A stretch of DNA of 64,000 bases, taken from NCBI RefSeq assembly GCF_947623445.1, contig NC_135247.1:17672501-17736500 (forward strand), given 5' to 3'. The translations under genes and the position numbers were made by a program. Within the stretch, counting starts at the first letter, position 1. Every line of letters begins with the position of its first letter. Below are positions 22,901 through 32,000 of the stretch, piece after piece. The notes under the pieces were generated by a model. It ran no database searches and was not told the DNA's origin. It saw nothing but the letters and a program-made list of their open reading frames with translations. Source of the DNA: Clavelina lepadiformis. Taxonomy: Eukaryota > Chordata > Ascidiacea > Aplousobranchia > Clavelinidae.

Positions 22901-24695
22901 GTTGGACCATCCAGTGAGGCTGGAACATAAACAGATTAATTTTATTCTTGTTTGATATAAAGAAGAATATAACCGTAAGATAGCCTGAAGCAAATTAAAA
23001 AGTAAAACCAATCCAACACTTGACCTTATTCCTTTTTTTAAAACTTGAAAGTAAAAAATGATAGTAATAGGTTATCGTTTTTGACATAGAAGCCAAGAGC
23101 TTGTTGGGCAAGGATTTTTACAAAGTTTATCAAGATGTTGTTATTTTGCAGAACAACATCATTTGCAACCTTTAACAGACAAATTAATTTGCTTCATATA
23201 CATGTGTATTATGCCAGACACATTTTAGTTACTATCATGTATATATACAAAAAGCTTATTATTAACCTGACAGCTAACAAACAGGTCCTGTGAATATTTC
23301 AATCTAAATACAAAGTTGAAATACAAAATTACTTCAAAGTTACGCCTAAAACTTACCACAACCTACGTAATTGTCAAGTGGGCAAACATTCCAAAGAACA
23401 TTTGCTTCATTTGTTACATTCTCGCTGAGTGGAAGTTGAGGTCCTGCCATTATACAGCCAACGAACCCATTTGAGCCGTCTGAAACAGAAATCTCAACAT
23501 AACACTACAAAGCATCTTCGTACACTATGGCGTCTTTCAATACTAAGTTACTGTTGATTTTGCTGTATCTAGTTGATCAAAGTTACTACACTCGCATGAA
23601 AGAATTCCAAGTATTATTGAAATGTTTTTAAACATAACACACCGGGGTTACTTCCAATGGAAAACTTTTTATGACCGGCCAAGTACATGTCGAGTAGTTC
23701 TGAATGCACAGCCAAATTTGCGAGAGAAATTTCTTCTTTCCCAATCGTCACTTGGAGTTTTGGTCCCTGCGCACAATTTAATCCGAGAAATGGCAAACAA
23801 GATTATGGGTGCTTGATTTAAGTTGTCTATTTGATTACATCACATTTATTCAACATAGATAGAACGTAGTCTTGGCATGAGATAAATATATTAATACCTC
23901 TCGGGATGTGGGCTGTAAATAAAAATCAACATTGATCCAGCCACTGATGAAATTTTCATCACTTGAAAATATAACGCTCCGATTACCCAGATGAGGGTTA
24001 AATACCACAGTTAATTCACGATTGATAACTTGCACTGAAACTGAGTCATTGTTGTTGGAGACCTAAACATCCAGAACAAAGTGAAACAACTAGAAAATTT
24101 GCAAATAATCTGTTTTCTGATAAATTGAAAATGAACTAGAAATGCACATTTAATGCTCATTATTTACACTGGACTGAATCAACATTATGTGCACAATTGG
24201 AAAGATTACAAACTGTGCAAAAGTTGCAATAAAAATTTTGCCTGTATGTATACATGTTCACAAAATGAAATGCTGGTGTTTGAGCAGATTTCATTACTTG
24301 ACTTAGACAACATTCCTAATTGGGGTTGTAAGCTGTAACTGTGAATGTATTGACTACATAACCAGCCAAGAAGTAAGCAGACTAAAGTAAAAGAGATTTA
24401 ATATATATAGTTATCCATAACAATACAGCAAACACAAAAGTCACACAAATCTAACCTGGTGCAAGATTGTTCCGTTCAAATTATTCTCACATGTTTTAAA
24501 ACTCAGCCCAGCTCGACGATGAAAAGAATCGAAATTATCATCGATGATGAGATGTGAAGAACCGTTGAAGTAAGCAAGAGTCCTTTCATGATGGTGATGT
24601 TGCGCAAATATCATTACAGAATAGAATAAAAGTGCAAAAAACACTGGAGGCAGAGGTGTTAGTTTGCATGATCTTACTATGCACAGGTGTGTCAT
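4729..24695 (-). CDS. crb: Crumbs apical polarity protein, 40 shared exons plus two alternative last exons
   Basis: Type I membrane protein that sets apical identity in epithelia by binding Pals1/Par6 through its C-terminal ERLI and FERM proteins through its juxtamembrane GTY motif (family knowledge). The shared exons read in phase throughout, 6174 nt = 2058 codons. Exons (5' to 3'): 24695-24456, 24062-23898, 23766-23643, 23479-23357, 22777-22655, 22563-22351, 22237-22141, 22062-21961, 21787-21633, 21415-21299, 20701-20591, 16334-16204, 15933-15720, 15391-15269, 15145-15058, 14918-14721, 14532-14397, 14107-13996, 13874-13699, 13141-12997, 12890-12666, 12406-12192, 11952-11769, 11599-11374, 11296-11197, 11010-10849, 10595-10477, 10375-10299, 10155-10051, 9852-9636, 9412-9251, 9048-8866, 8717-8590, 8400-8170, 7995-7869, 7601-7385, 7130-7017, 6807-6660, 6518-6372, 6224-6031. 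The last exon is 5905-5678 or 4974-4729, giving 2133 or 2139 residues, about the size of Drosophila Crumbs. ERLI, the EGF/LamG order and length leave little doubt. Confidence 0.95.
5678..5905 (-). CDS. crb: crumbs alternative terminal exon A (TM plus ERLI tail)
   Basis: The proximal last exon lies 125 bp downstream of exon 40. It encodes 75 residues and TGA: a short proline/serine linker, a transmembrane helix that starts around [19 protein letters not shown], then [16 protein letters not shown], a proline/threonine/glutamine-rich stretch and the terminal ERLI. The acceptor CCAACAACAG has a weak pyrimidine tract. GTY, which binds FERM domains in known Crumbs proteins, is kept. However, RAT before it is replaced by RAQQ and the S after SP by K, so the threonine reported as an aPKC site in fly Crumbs is absent. 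No canonical AATAAA was seen before exon B, so its poly(A) site is unclear. Confidence 0.88.
   Translation of the reverse strand, partial: KPPPSSDKNPWIIIGPILGIVVFLVLVAGLASFLCYARGARAQQGTYSPKITETQQGQPLKTLPLPPKTTQERLI
6031..8400 (-). other. crb: crumbs exons 34-40: membrane-proximal EGF modules
   Basis: About eight EGF units follow LamG 4 (EGF 25-32). Several are expanded or irregular: exon 36 has an insert before its C-x-NGG-x-C core, exon 39 has long inter-cysteine loops, and exon 40 holds a roughly 30-residue acidic, serine/threonine-rich insertion in the last EGF. Exon 40 ends on a complete TCG codon followed by GTAAGA, a phase-0 donor. Both candidate terminal exons begin in phase 0, so either can follow without a frame change. 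Confidence 0.88.
8170..12406 (-). other. crb: crumbs exons 22-34: three laminin-G domains alternating with EGF modules
   Basis: The order is: end of EGF 21; LamG 2 (exons 22-24, with NNGAWHQL and GCIKDLTLN); an EGF (exons 24-25); LamG 3 (exons 25-29, with DDGRYH and AIQDVRLNG); an EGF (exon 30); a truncated EGF ending [10 protein letters not shown] (exons 30-31); LamG 4 (exons 31-34, with DGQWHDV and GCLDEIRFG). The half-EGF followed by ECVxxATF directly before a LamG domain is, as I recall, a Crumbs-family hallmark. The W-H in strand-end motifs and the final G-C-I/L of each LamG domain are intact. Splice phases change often inside LamG domains, unlike the EGF exons, and all junctions are consistent. 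Confidence 0.88.
12666..22777 (-). other. crb: crumbs exons 5-21: block of about 21 EGF modules
   Basis: Each exon carries one or two six-cysteine EGF units. Many begin with the calcium-binding pattern D-I/V-N/D-E-C and contain a C-x-N/D-G-x-C core, for example DINEC (exons 12, 16), DIDEC-type starts (exons 11, 19, 21) and DVNEC (exon 8). Introns are mostly phase 1, as is usual for shuffled EGF modules, but exons 7-9 and 15-17 use phase 2 junctions inside EGFs, and exons 12/13, 17/18 and 19/20 join in phase 0. An intron of more than 4 kb (16335-20590) splits EGF 8 from EGF 9; the others are short. Several modules contain N-glycosylation sequons (NNST, NNAT). Confidence 0.9.
16335..20590. other. 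large crumbs intron 11
   Basis: A 4.26-kb intron between EGF 8 and EGF 9 in a gene whose other introns are mostly 100-900 bp. I found no further EGF exon: the reading frame and the module boundary are continuous from exon 11 to exon 12 without it. Around 17250-17300 there is a tRNA-like GGGTGG...TGGCCTACTGG stretch that may be a decayed SINE. No nested gene was recognised on either strand. Confidence 0.5.
23357..24695 (-). other. crb: crumbs exons 1-4: signal peptide and N-terminal laminin-G-like domain
   Basis: The start ATG (24693-24695) opens a leader with a hydrophobic core near residues 17-31, followed by a run of four histidines. The next 190 or so residues have a laminin-G/concanavalin-like look: a [10 protein letters not shown] strand near the start, LSFKTCENN, and a closing GFVGCI. 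Exon 4 then ends in a split glycine codon that leads into the first EGF module. A possible acceptor (TTGCAG) lies just upstream of the ATG, so a 5' UTR exon may exist further right. The leader makes this the true N-terminus. I did not find a competing in-frame ATG with a better signal sequence. Confidence 0.8.
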
Positions 24696-26500
24696 GGCTT
24701 TCTGCAATGGAATTAATGTATGAAGTAAAGTGAGAAATCTTTAGGAATTTATGAATTAATTTACAAGAAATGAGAAATTGAGGAAAGGTGCCCTTACTAA
24801 TTTAGAAAATATGAGATATTAGTATTACGAAATATCTTAATTATATAATATCTTAATCTTCCTTGCGATTGCTAAACTGCCTTGCAGTAATAGGTTAAGT
24901 CACAGGGAATATGGAACATCAATCTTTACAAAAGTCAAAATAAAGTATTTCATCCAAACTGGAAAGTTTGCAATGTGAGGCTCAATATCAGGAGTCACTC
25001 ATTTTGATCACATCTACACAAAAGCATGGGCATGGCAGTTTTTGACAAGAAACTGTTTGTACATAGGCACTATTCACTAAACGTAGATTTCAAATCATAA
25101 TCGTTTATTTTTCACCAATACCTGTGCGGAGTGAAAAATTATGACGCTAACATAGGCCTATATAACTATAGCACAGCAAAGAACATGCTCGCAAACAGTT
25201 AATAAACAGGAAAAAATGGGAAGCCCAAGCACTTAAAATATGCAAGACAGCAATAATACAATTGCTTTATAAGATGGTAGGTTAGACGTAATGAGATAGT
25301 GTGCATTGATGTGTCAATTTTTTAGTTTTATAAATTAAGTTCAACGAAGCAACTTTGCTTTGTTTATTTATAAAGAGGTAAACGCAAAATGTGTACACGT
25401 TGATGAGCTTTGTGCGTGTGTGTGCCGCACTTTCCAATATGGTCGGTATGGGTAGGTATACTTTGGATTACAGCCAACCCTTGTGTCCTTCGTTTTAACT
25501 TTTAAAGTAGGCTAATATCTGCAGTTTCAATATATAAGAGGTTTCATTTTTGTGACATTGGATAGCTGGCTAGCTATTATTCAATTATTTTCTTGAAAAA
25601 TAAACCGCTCTCTGCAAACTTTCCAATCTAAGATCGGCTCAGTAATAAAAGCATAACTATCATCCAGCCGTCACCGTCACGTCTGACCGTTACCCGACAT
25701 CCATTACCGCTGCAAAAGATGAAACACGTGCGCGGTAATAACCTGCTGATAGCCAAATCTTGTTCTTATTTGTGTTACTCTTGCTTTCAGTCAGTCAACG
25801 CGGAGTTCTGACTGCTATTTAGAGAATGAAAGATTAGATAGGCAAGTCAAAGTTTTCTGAGTCAGTTTTAGTCTACATCTGCGAATTCCTAGGCTAGCAT
25901 AGAAACTTCAAAACTACCCACTTTGAAATCATTTTGAAAATACTACAACTCAAAACGTAAACTAGGTTGCCATCATTGGAGAAGGTTGCACAAAGCACAA
26001 ACTAAAGTAGGGAAAATGAAAAAGTTAGTCGCTTTTCCTGGAATCTTATGAATTGGCGATGTTTTTTTATCAGCATGTAGCGTGAGAGACATAGCAACTA
26101 TCACGTTTGTTAGAGGGCGCAACCACTTACTGCAACTATAATACTTTAGCATAGGTAAGCGTATTTTACGTTTTTATTTACAAGTACCACAGATTTTAAG
26201 CTTTCGAATATACATTCTGTTGTGAGTAAAATTGTTCTTTTTGCTCGTAAAAAAATTATTAAGATACATAACAATTTAAATCAAGCAAACAAATTTCTAA
26301 CCAAATAATTTCATTTCGATGTCAAACTATTTCGCATAAAACTAAATCTTGAAAAAGGGAGAATTCCCATTTACAAGTTTACAAAAAGAGCGGGAAAGCC
26401 CCAATAGACAAGCTAAAGCTAGCCACTAACATGAGGTTTGGTTTTAGACTGCTGTTATGTACAGTTATATCTGATTTACTTCACCAGACAATCTTACTGC
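24696..26500. other. shared 5' region between crumbs (-) and MUS81 (+)
   Basis: About 1.8 kb separates the two start codons, which point away from each other. It should hold both promoters and any 5' UTR exons of crumbs. A short GC-richer stretch lies around 25660-25760. No protein-coding exon was recognised. Confidence 0.4.
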
Positions 26501-28480
26501 ATGGATAAGGTTACTTTCGGTCGAAAGAGAAAGTTGGACGATTGTCCAAATCGTTTGTTTTTAAGTTACTTGCAAGTATGGCGGGATGAAGCTAAGCAGA
26601 AGGAAAGCAAAGCTTACCACACTTACAACAAAGCCTTCAAGACTTTAAGCAAATACCCATTGCCTTTACAAAATGGAAAAGAAGCAATGATTTTAGAAAA
26701 TTTTGGAAACAAAATTTGTAGCATGCTTGATGCGAAACTGGAAAAAGAATCACAGGCCAAAGGCTTGTCTCCGCATGAATATTTGGAAGAATCCAGGGAT
26801 GTGTCCAAGAATTGGTGGAAAACATTAGAAGAATTCGGCAAAGAAAACAAGACAAAGAAATCCAAGCCGACCAAAACTAAACCTGCAACCAACAGAAAAC
26901 CTAGGACTTACATACCAGCCAAGAACTCAGGCGGTTATGCTATATTGATAACTTTGTATAAAAATAATCAACAACCGAACAGCAATGGTTACATGAAGAA
27001 AGCAGAATTGCAAAGGGAAGCTCAACCATTTTCGACAAAATCCTTCACTGTGCCAGATCCTGGTAGTCAATACACGGCATGGTGTAGCATGTCAACTTTA
27101 ATAAGCAAGGGTCTGGTGAAGAAGTATAGCAACCCACCAAAATATGAAATTACAGAGGCAGGGGAAGTGTTGGCCGAAAAATTAGAATTTGCCGAAAGAC
27201 AAGATTCAAGTTTTCCCACCTTAACCAGGACAAATCCATCTCCACGCTCTGTGGAAACTGGAAATTTGTCTCAAAAGAAGTGGATCGAGTTATCTGATTC
27301 AGATGAAGCTGATTATGATTTTCCAGCTGCTGCAACAAATGTTGTAGATCTCACTTTAAGCTCGAGTGATGATGACAATGAAAAATTGCCTAATTTGAGC
27401 AGCAAGAAAAACACCACAAGTGGATTAGTGAAGCTGTCAGCAAAATCCACCCAATCAAAGTTTTCAGAATCAGTAGATTTAATAAAAAACGCTTCTGTTG
27501 GAGGATTAAAACTAACTACAGATGAAGGATTGCAATTCTCTTCTTTAGATTCAAATCTGATCATCCCATCTCGTAGTGATTCCAGATCAGTTACTGGGGA
27601 TAAAATTGAGTTTCAGCTTAAGCCTAGCCAGTTTGAAATCTTACTTTGTGTTGATTCACGAGAGTTGTGTGGTGACAGTCGCAAAAAAGAAATGAAAAGG
27701 GAACTGGTCAAACAAAATGTTCCGATGGTTGAAAGAGTTCTACAAGTTGGTGATTTCGTATGGATAGCAAGAGAGAAGCAGCTGTGTTCTGTTCATCAAT
27801 CGGCAAAGGAAGTTGTATTGGATTACGTAGTAGAGAGAAAATGCATGTCGGACTTGGCACAGTCAATCAGAGATGGAAGATTTCATGAGCAAAAGATTCG
27901 GCTGAAACAATGTGGTGTGAGCAACATCATCTACCTGGCGGAAGGCCGAAATGAAATTCAGCATCAAAGTCTGCCGGAGAAGACACTGCGCCAGGCTTTG
28001 CTTAACACGGAAATAACAGACTCGATTTTTGTCAAGTACACTCAGAATATTGCAGCTTCTGCTCTCTACTTAAGCAAGATGACTACTCAGCTCAACCGTA
28101 TGTATAAAGACAAGACTCTGAAAGCTTGTGACATGCAATCTGTGACCAATGCTGACAGTCAGAATTCGTCAAATTATTCAAAGTCAGAGTGCAGGTTACT
28201 GACTTTTGGCGACTTCAACGACGAAAACATGAAATGTAAAGGTCTTAATATTTCGCAGATGTTTGTTCGTCAGTTGATGCAAATCCATGGAATGTCATGT
28301 GACAAAGCTCAAGCCATTACTTCAGTCTATCCGACACCACAGCTTTTGCTTAAGGCGTATGAATGCTGCCCTGCCCACAAAAGCAAGGTAGAAATGCTTT
28401 CGAAAATTAAAACTGGTTTATTGCAAAGAAACTTGGGTATTAGCTTGAGTCGTTGTGTGTACCACTTGTTTAATACCTGA
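26501..28480 (+). CDS. MUS81: MUS81 structure-specific endonuclease subunit, intronless
   Basis: A single open frame of 659 codons from the ATG at 26501. With EME1/EME2, MUS81 cuts 3' flaps, nicked Holliday junctions and stalled forks in the nucleus (family knowledge). Visible parts: N-terminal helix-hairpin-helix region (about 1-95), a basic KKSKPTKTK linker, winged-helix region (about 135-230), an acidic serine-rich segment, the XPF/ERCC4 nuclease (about 385-530) and a C-terminal HhH2 (about 570-645). The nuclease has GD (D418) and the ERKxxxD motif (E445-R446-K447, then MSD), followed by DGRFHEQKIRLKQCG, all as expected for an active enzyme. It is longer than human MUS81 (551 aa), mostly through residues 240-380, which include VVDLT (281-285) followed by SSSDDD, a SUMO-interaction-like motif. 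The frame is also open for 21 codons upstream, without another ATG. Confidence 0.95.
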   Translation: MDKVTFGRKRKLDDCPNRLFLSYLQVWRDEAKQKESKAYHTYNKAFKTLSKYPLPLQNGKEAMILENFGNKICSMLDAKLEKESQAKGLSPHEYLEESRDVSKNWWKTLEEFGKENKTKKSKPTKTKPATNRKPRTYIPAKNSGGYAILITLYKNNQQPNSNGYMKKAELQREAQPFSTKSFTVPDPGSQYTAWCSMSTLISKGLVKKYSNPPKYEITEAGEVLAEKLEFAERQDSSFPTLTRTNPSPRSVETGNLSQKKWIELSDSDEADYDFPAAATNVVDLTLSSSDDDNEKLPNLSSKKNTTSGLVKLSAKSTQSKFSESVDLIKNASVGGLKLTTDEGLQFSSLDSNLIIPSRSDSRSVTGDKIEFQLKPSQFEILLCVDSRELCGDSRKKEMKRELVKQNVPMVERVLQVGDFVWIAREKQLCSVHQSAKEVVLDYVVERKCMSDLAQSIRDGRFHEQKIRLKQCGVSNIIYLAEGRNEIQHQSLPEKTLRQALLNTEITDSIFVKYTQNIAASALYLSKMTTQLNRMYKDKTLKACDMQSVTNADSQNSSNYSKSECRLLTFGDFNDENMKCKGLNISQMFVRQLMQIHGMSCDKAQAITSVYPTPQLLLKAYECCPAHKSKVEMLSKIKTGLLQRNLGISLSRCVYHLFNT

Positions 28481-29034
28481 GTGATTTCTGTGAAATCGGT
28501 GTTTGAAAGTGTGTCTTGTCTTGTCCTTGTGTGTCGTTAAATGCTTGGACTACGTTTTATATTTCAACTATATACTTTCATACTAAATTGTTCAAACTTT
28601 TAAACTTTTCGTTGTTGTAATTACACATTTCTTTATGTAAATATCTTGCACTGTTTTTCAATGACCACAGAATCAAGGATTTTCAGGCAGGAGATTATGC
28701 CAGATTTGGAAAATATTCATGTAATTATACAATCGGAGAATTAAGGATACAGAATTATTTGCACAATAGGGCAACAAATGTCAATAACAACAGCATTTTG
28801 CAGCAATATATAATGAAATATACACCATGGATAGATTATAAGACACACAAAGAGTCTAGCAAGGCACATGGTAAAATATAGTAATATAAAAATAATTGCA
28901 TAAGAATTAAGATAATACAATGAATTCCTACTTTAAACACTCAAATTTAATTTCATAATTCAATAAGGCTTCAAGCACAATTTGATAGCAAAACACCTGT
29001 TACATATAAATTAGGTTATTCTCATATCGTTGCT
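28481..29034. other. convergent 3' region between MUS81 and ACSF2
   Basis: Non-coding and AT-rich. On the minus strand an ATTAAA variant signal lies at 28951-28946, about 85 bases after the ACSF2 stop; it is the likely poly(A) signal for that gene. I did not see a clear AATAAA for MUS81. Confidence 0.4.
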
Positions 29035-32000
29035 TCAGTCAATTAAACCAAGTTCTTTTGCAAAACTCTCCTTCATTTTGAATTTTTGAACCTAAAAATT
29101 AATTAGTAAGTGTTTTAAAACAATGTAATTTAATTAAAAAACATTTTCTAAATTTTAACTATTGCAACAAGCGGCAACACGATGCTGATAATATAAATAC
29201 TTTCACCTTTCTCGTTATTGTCAAAGGATATTCTTCAACAAACTTGATATATTTTGGGATTTTAAAATGTGAAATCTGAAAGTAAATGTAAATGATTAAA
29301 AAGTCTAAAAAGTAAAAGTCGATCATCATGAATCCAATACTCGAGAATTACCATTAATATGAGAATAGCTTGAGTTATATCTGATGCAAGAAATTAAAAA
29401 AGATAAAGCATTTAGAGCATAAGCAGCAAAAGGAAGAGCAAAGCATTTACCTTGCCCTTACAGAACTCTTTTATCTCATCCACTGTAATGCTTTCACCTT
29501 CTCTTAACCTGATCCAAGCTGCCACCTCCTCACCCATTCTAGGGTCTGGCAGACCAATGACCTAGACACAGGTAACACACAGTATGTCAACTGAGCAAAG
29601 TCGTAACCAAGTCTTTTGAAAGAAATGACTCAAGTCAAATCATTTAGTAAATAAAACTCGATTCAGGTCAATTGATACCTGAAGCTAAGTCATACAGAAT
29701 ATAAAAATTCCGTTTCTGTTAACGGCAAACATGCGGAATTTAAAAAAATTGTTTTGTTTTGTTGCCTCGTTTGTGTTTGTGGACAAACAAATTTAGTTTT
29801 AAGTAACACATTAGGCTTAATATGTTTCATTGAAAGAAAAACTAATTTTATCTTAACGCTGAGACCGAAAAGAACTGACTAAAGTTATTAAAGTCAGTAA
29901 ATCATTGTCGATGTACCAGAGAAGTATTCATCTTGCAACAAGCAGTATTGTCATCACATCTTCCAAAGATTATCATTGGTGTGCATTCTTGCTGTACAAA
30001 CTCGGGCTAATCAACAACGCCCTTTCTTAGTGTTATGGCCACCAGAAACTGGGCTCTTGCCCAGGATGGGGTTTCTTCTCCCATCCACTGATGTACAGCA
30101 CTGAAGCAATTTTCATTCATCAGCTGCTTAAACACACCACCTACTCGTCTGCTTAATTTTCGCTTTTACAACTTATGTTTTATGGATTTAACTAATTATA
30201 GGTTTAGTGGCCGTGCTAGCTGTTACCAACAAATATTGACGTTATTACTCTGGAGCACGTTTTAAGCCTTTTCGGCTTTGTCACTTTTTCCTGTTCATTG
30301 GCGCGTGTTAGTAACAATTGGCTTGATTTTTCGTCCCCACCACGCTTTTGGCGAAAAATAAAATGATTGATTGATTGATTGATTGAAAGTAATTTCTTAA
30401 CAAGGGAATCTAGTCAAGTATTTGCATAAAGGGACCGGTCATTACAACTCTGCTGCCGAGTATCGGACATTTCATTGCTTGTTAGCAAATCTTCTTACTT
30501 GTACGTCATCTATCATAGGATGAGTATGAAGAAAATCCTCAATTTCTGTTGGATAAATATTCTCTCCTCCTCTTATGATGAGGTCCTTGATGCGTCCGAC
30601 CACTCTTGTGTATCCTTCCTCATCCATGACAGCAAGATCTCTGTTGGATAAAAGATATTTACTCATTCACCACTCATCACATGCAAAGTTTACCACAGTC
30701 GTTTCAAATTTACATTGCCCACTGCGTTTTAAAAAATCCAAAGGTTCGATGGAAATTGGTTGTCATATCAGTTACAGGCCACAATGCATAACGAGTATAG
30801 CCTATCAGCATAGCCCCCAAAACTAACCTCCATGTTGATTTATGAAAAAAAAGCATTTGTTATACCAAACTTTTGTAAATCAAATAAAGCATTTCTTCCA
30901 CAAAACACATCGTGGGATGGCGCTAAAGAGTAGAGGTTACGACTTGATGTAGTTGTGCTTTACCCGCTGTGGTACCAGCCGTTTTGGTCGATTGCGCTTT
31001 TGGTTTTCTCTTTGTCTCCCCAGTACTTCAGCATGACGCAGTAGCCACGTGACAGCAGTTCTCCTGGTGCGCCGATAGGAACAATGTTTCCTTGGTCGTC
31101 AACTATCTTGCACTAAAAACAAATAGCTTACAACTTATAATTGATCAAGTCACATGATGTGCAATAAGCAATATACTATAAGAACCAACATCTAGAGACT
31201 GTTATTCCGTCAAACACGAATGCTGTCTTTCAATTTTAAATTATTTGAAAAAAGCACGATGCAGCGAAGAACTCTGTACATCGGAATAGAGCACGCAGCA
31301 TTTATCACCTCGGTGTTACTGAGAGTTCTTCCCACGGTGGTGGTTCTCTTGTCATGTGGGTCATCCCGGAACATCAAATTCACCACTGGGCTTGTTTCTG
31401 TCGAACCGTATGCCACCTGCAACCAACAACTGCCGTGTTTTGTTAATGATGCTGACTTTGTCCGCAGTGTATTGTCAAGAATGGACATAACAACACTAAA
31501 AAGTTAATGGAAACCAAATATGTTCTGCCAATGAAGTGATTAATTTTGTCATAATTTGCCAAAGCAATCTTGGGCATTATAATTTGCGATTGACTTCAAT
31601 GCCTTCTACAAGAGAAAGCTATGTACCTACCGCACAACTACTGTAAAACTTGCCATTTAGTAGAAGTTTTTGACCGATCCTGTACTGAAATCCTAAGGTT
31701 AACTGCTGTTTAGCAAAAAACAATTTAAACTTTTGTTCATTTGTCTTTTATTTTTATCTGTGTAGCAAAAAGGCAAAAAGTAATTTCTAAACGCGCGCCA
31801 ACCACCAACTGGCGTGACAATGCAACCAAAAGCACTTGGAAGGTTTAGTATTACATGGTAATAAAAGAATAAAGGATATTACAGGGAAGGAAAATGCAGT
31901 TTCGACGTCATTTACCGATTTAACAACATTGAGCTTCCAAATAGGCTGCTTTGGTTGGATAATTTCCGCTTTTCACTTCCTCGTTTGGTTGCTGATATAA

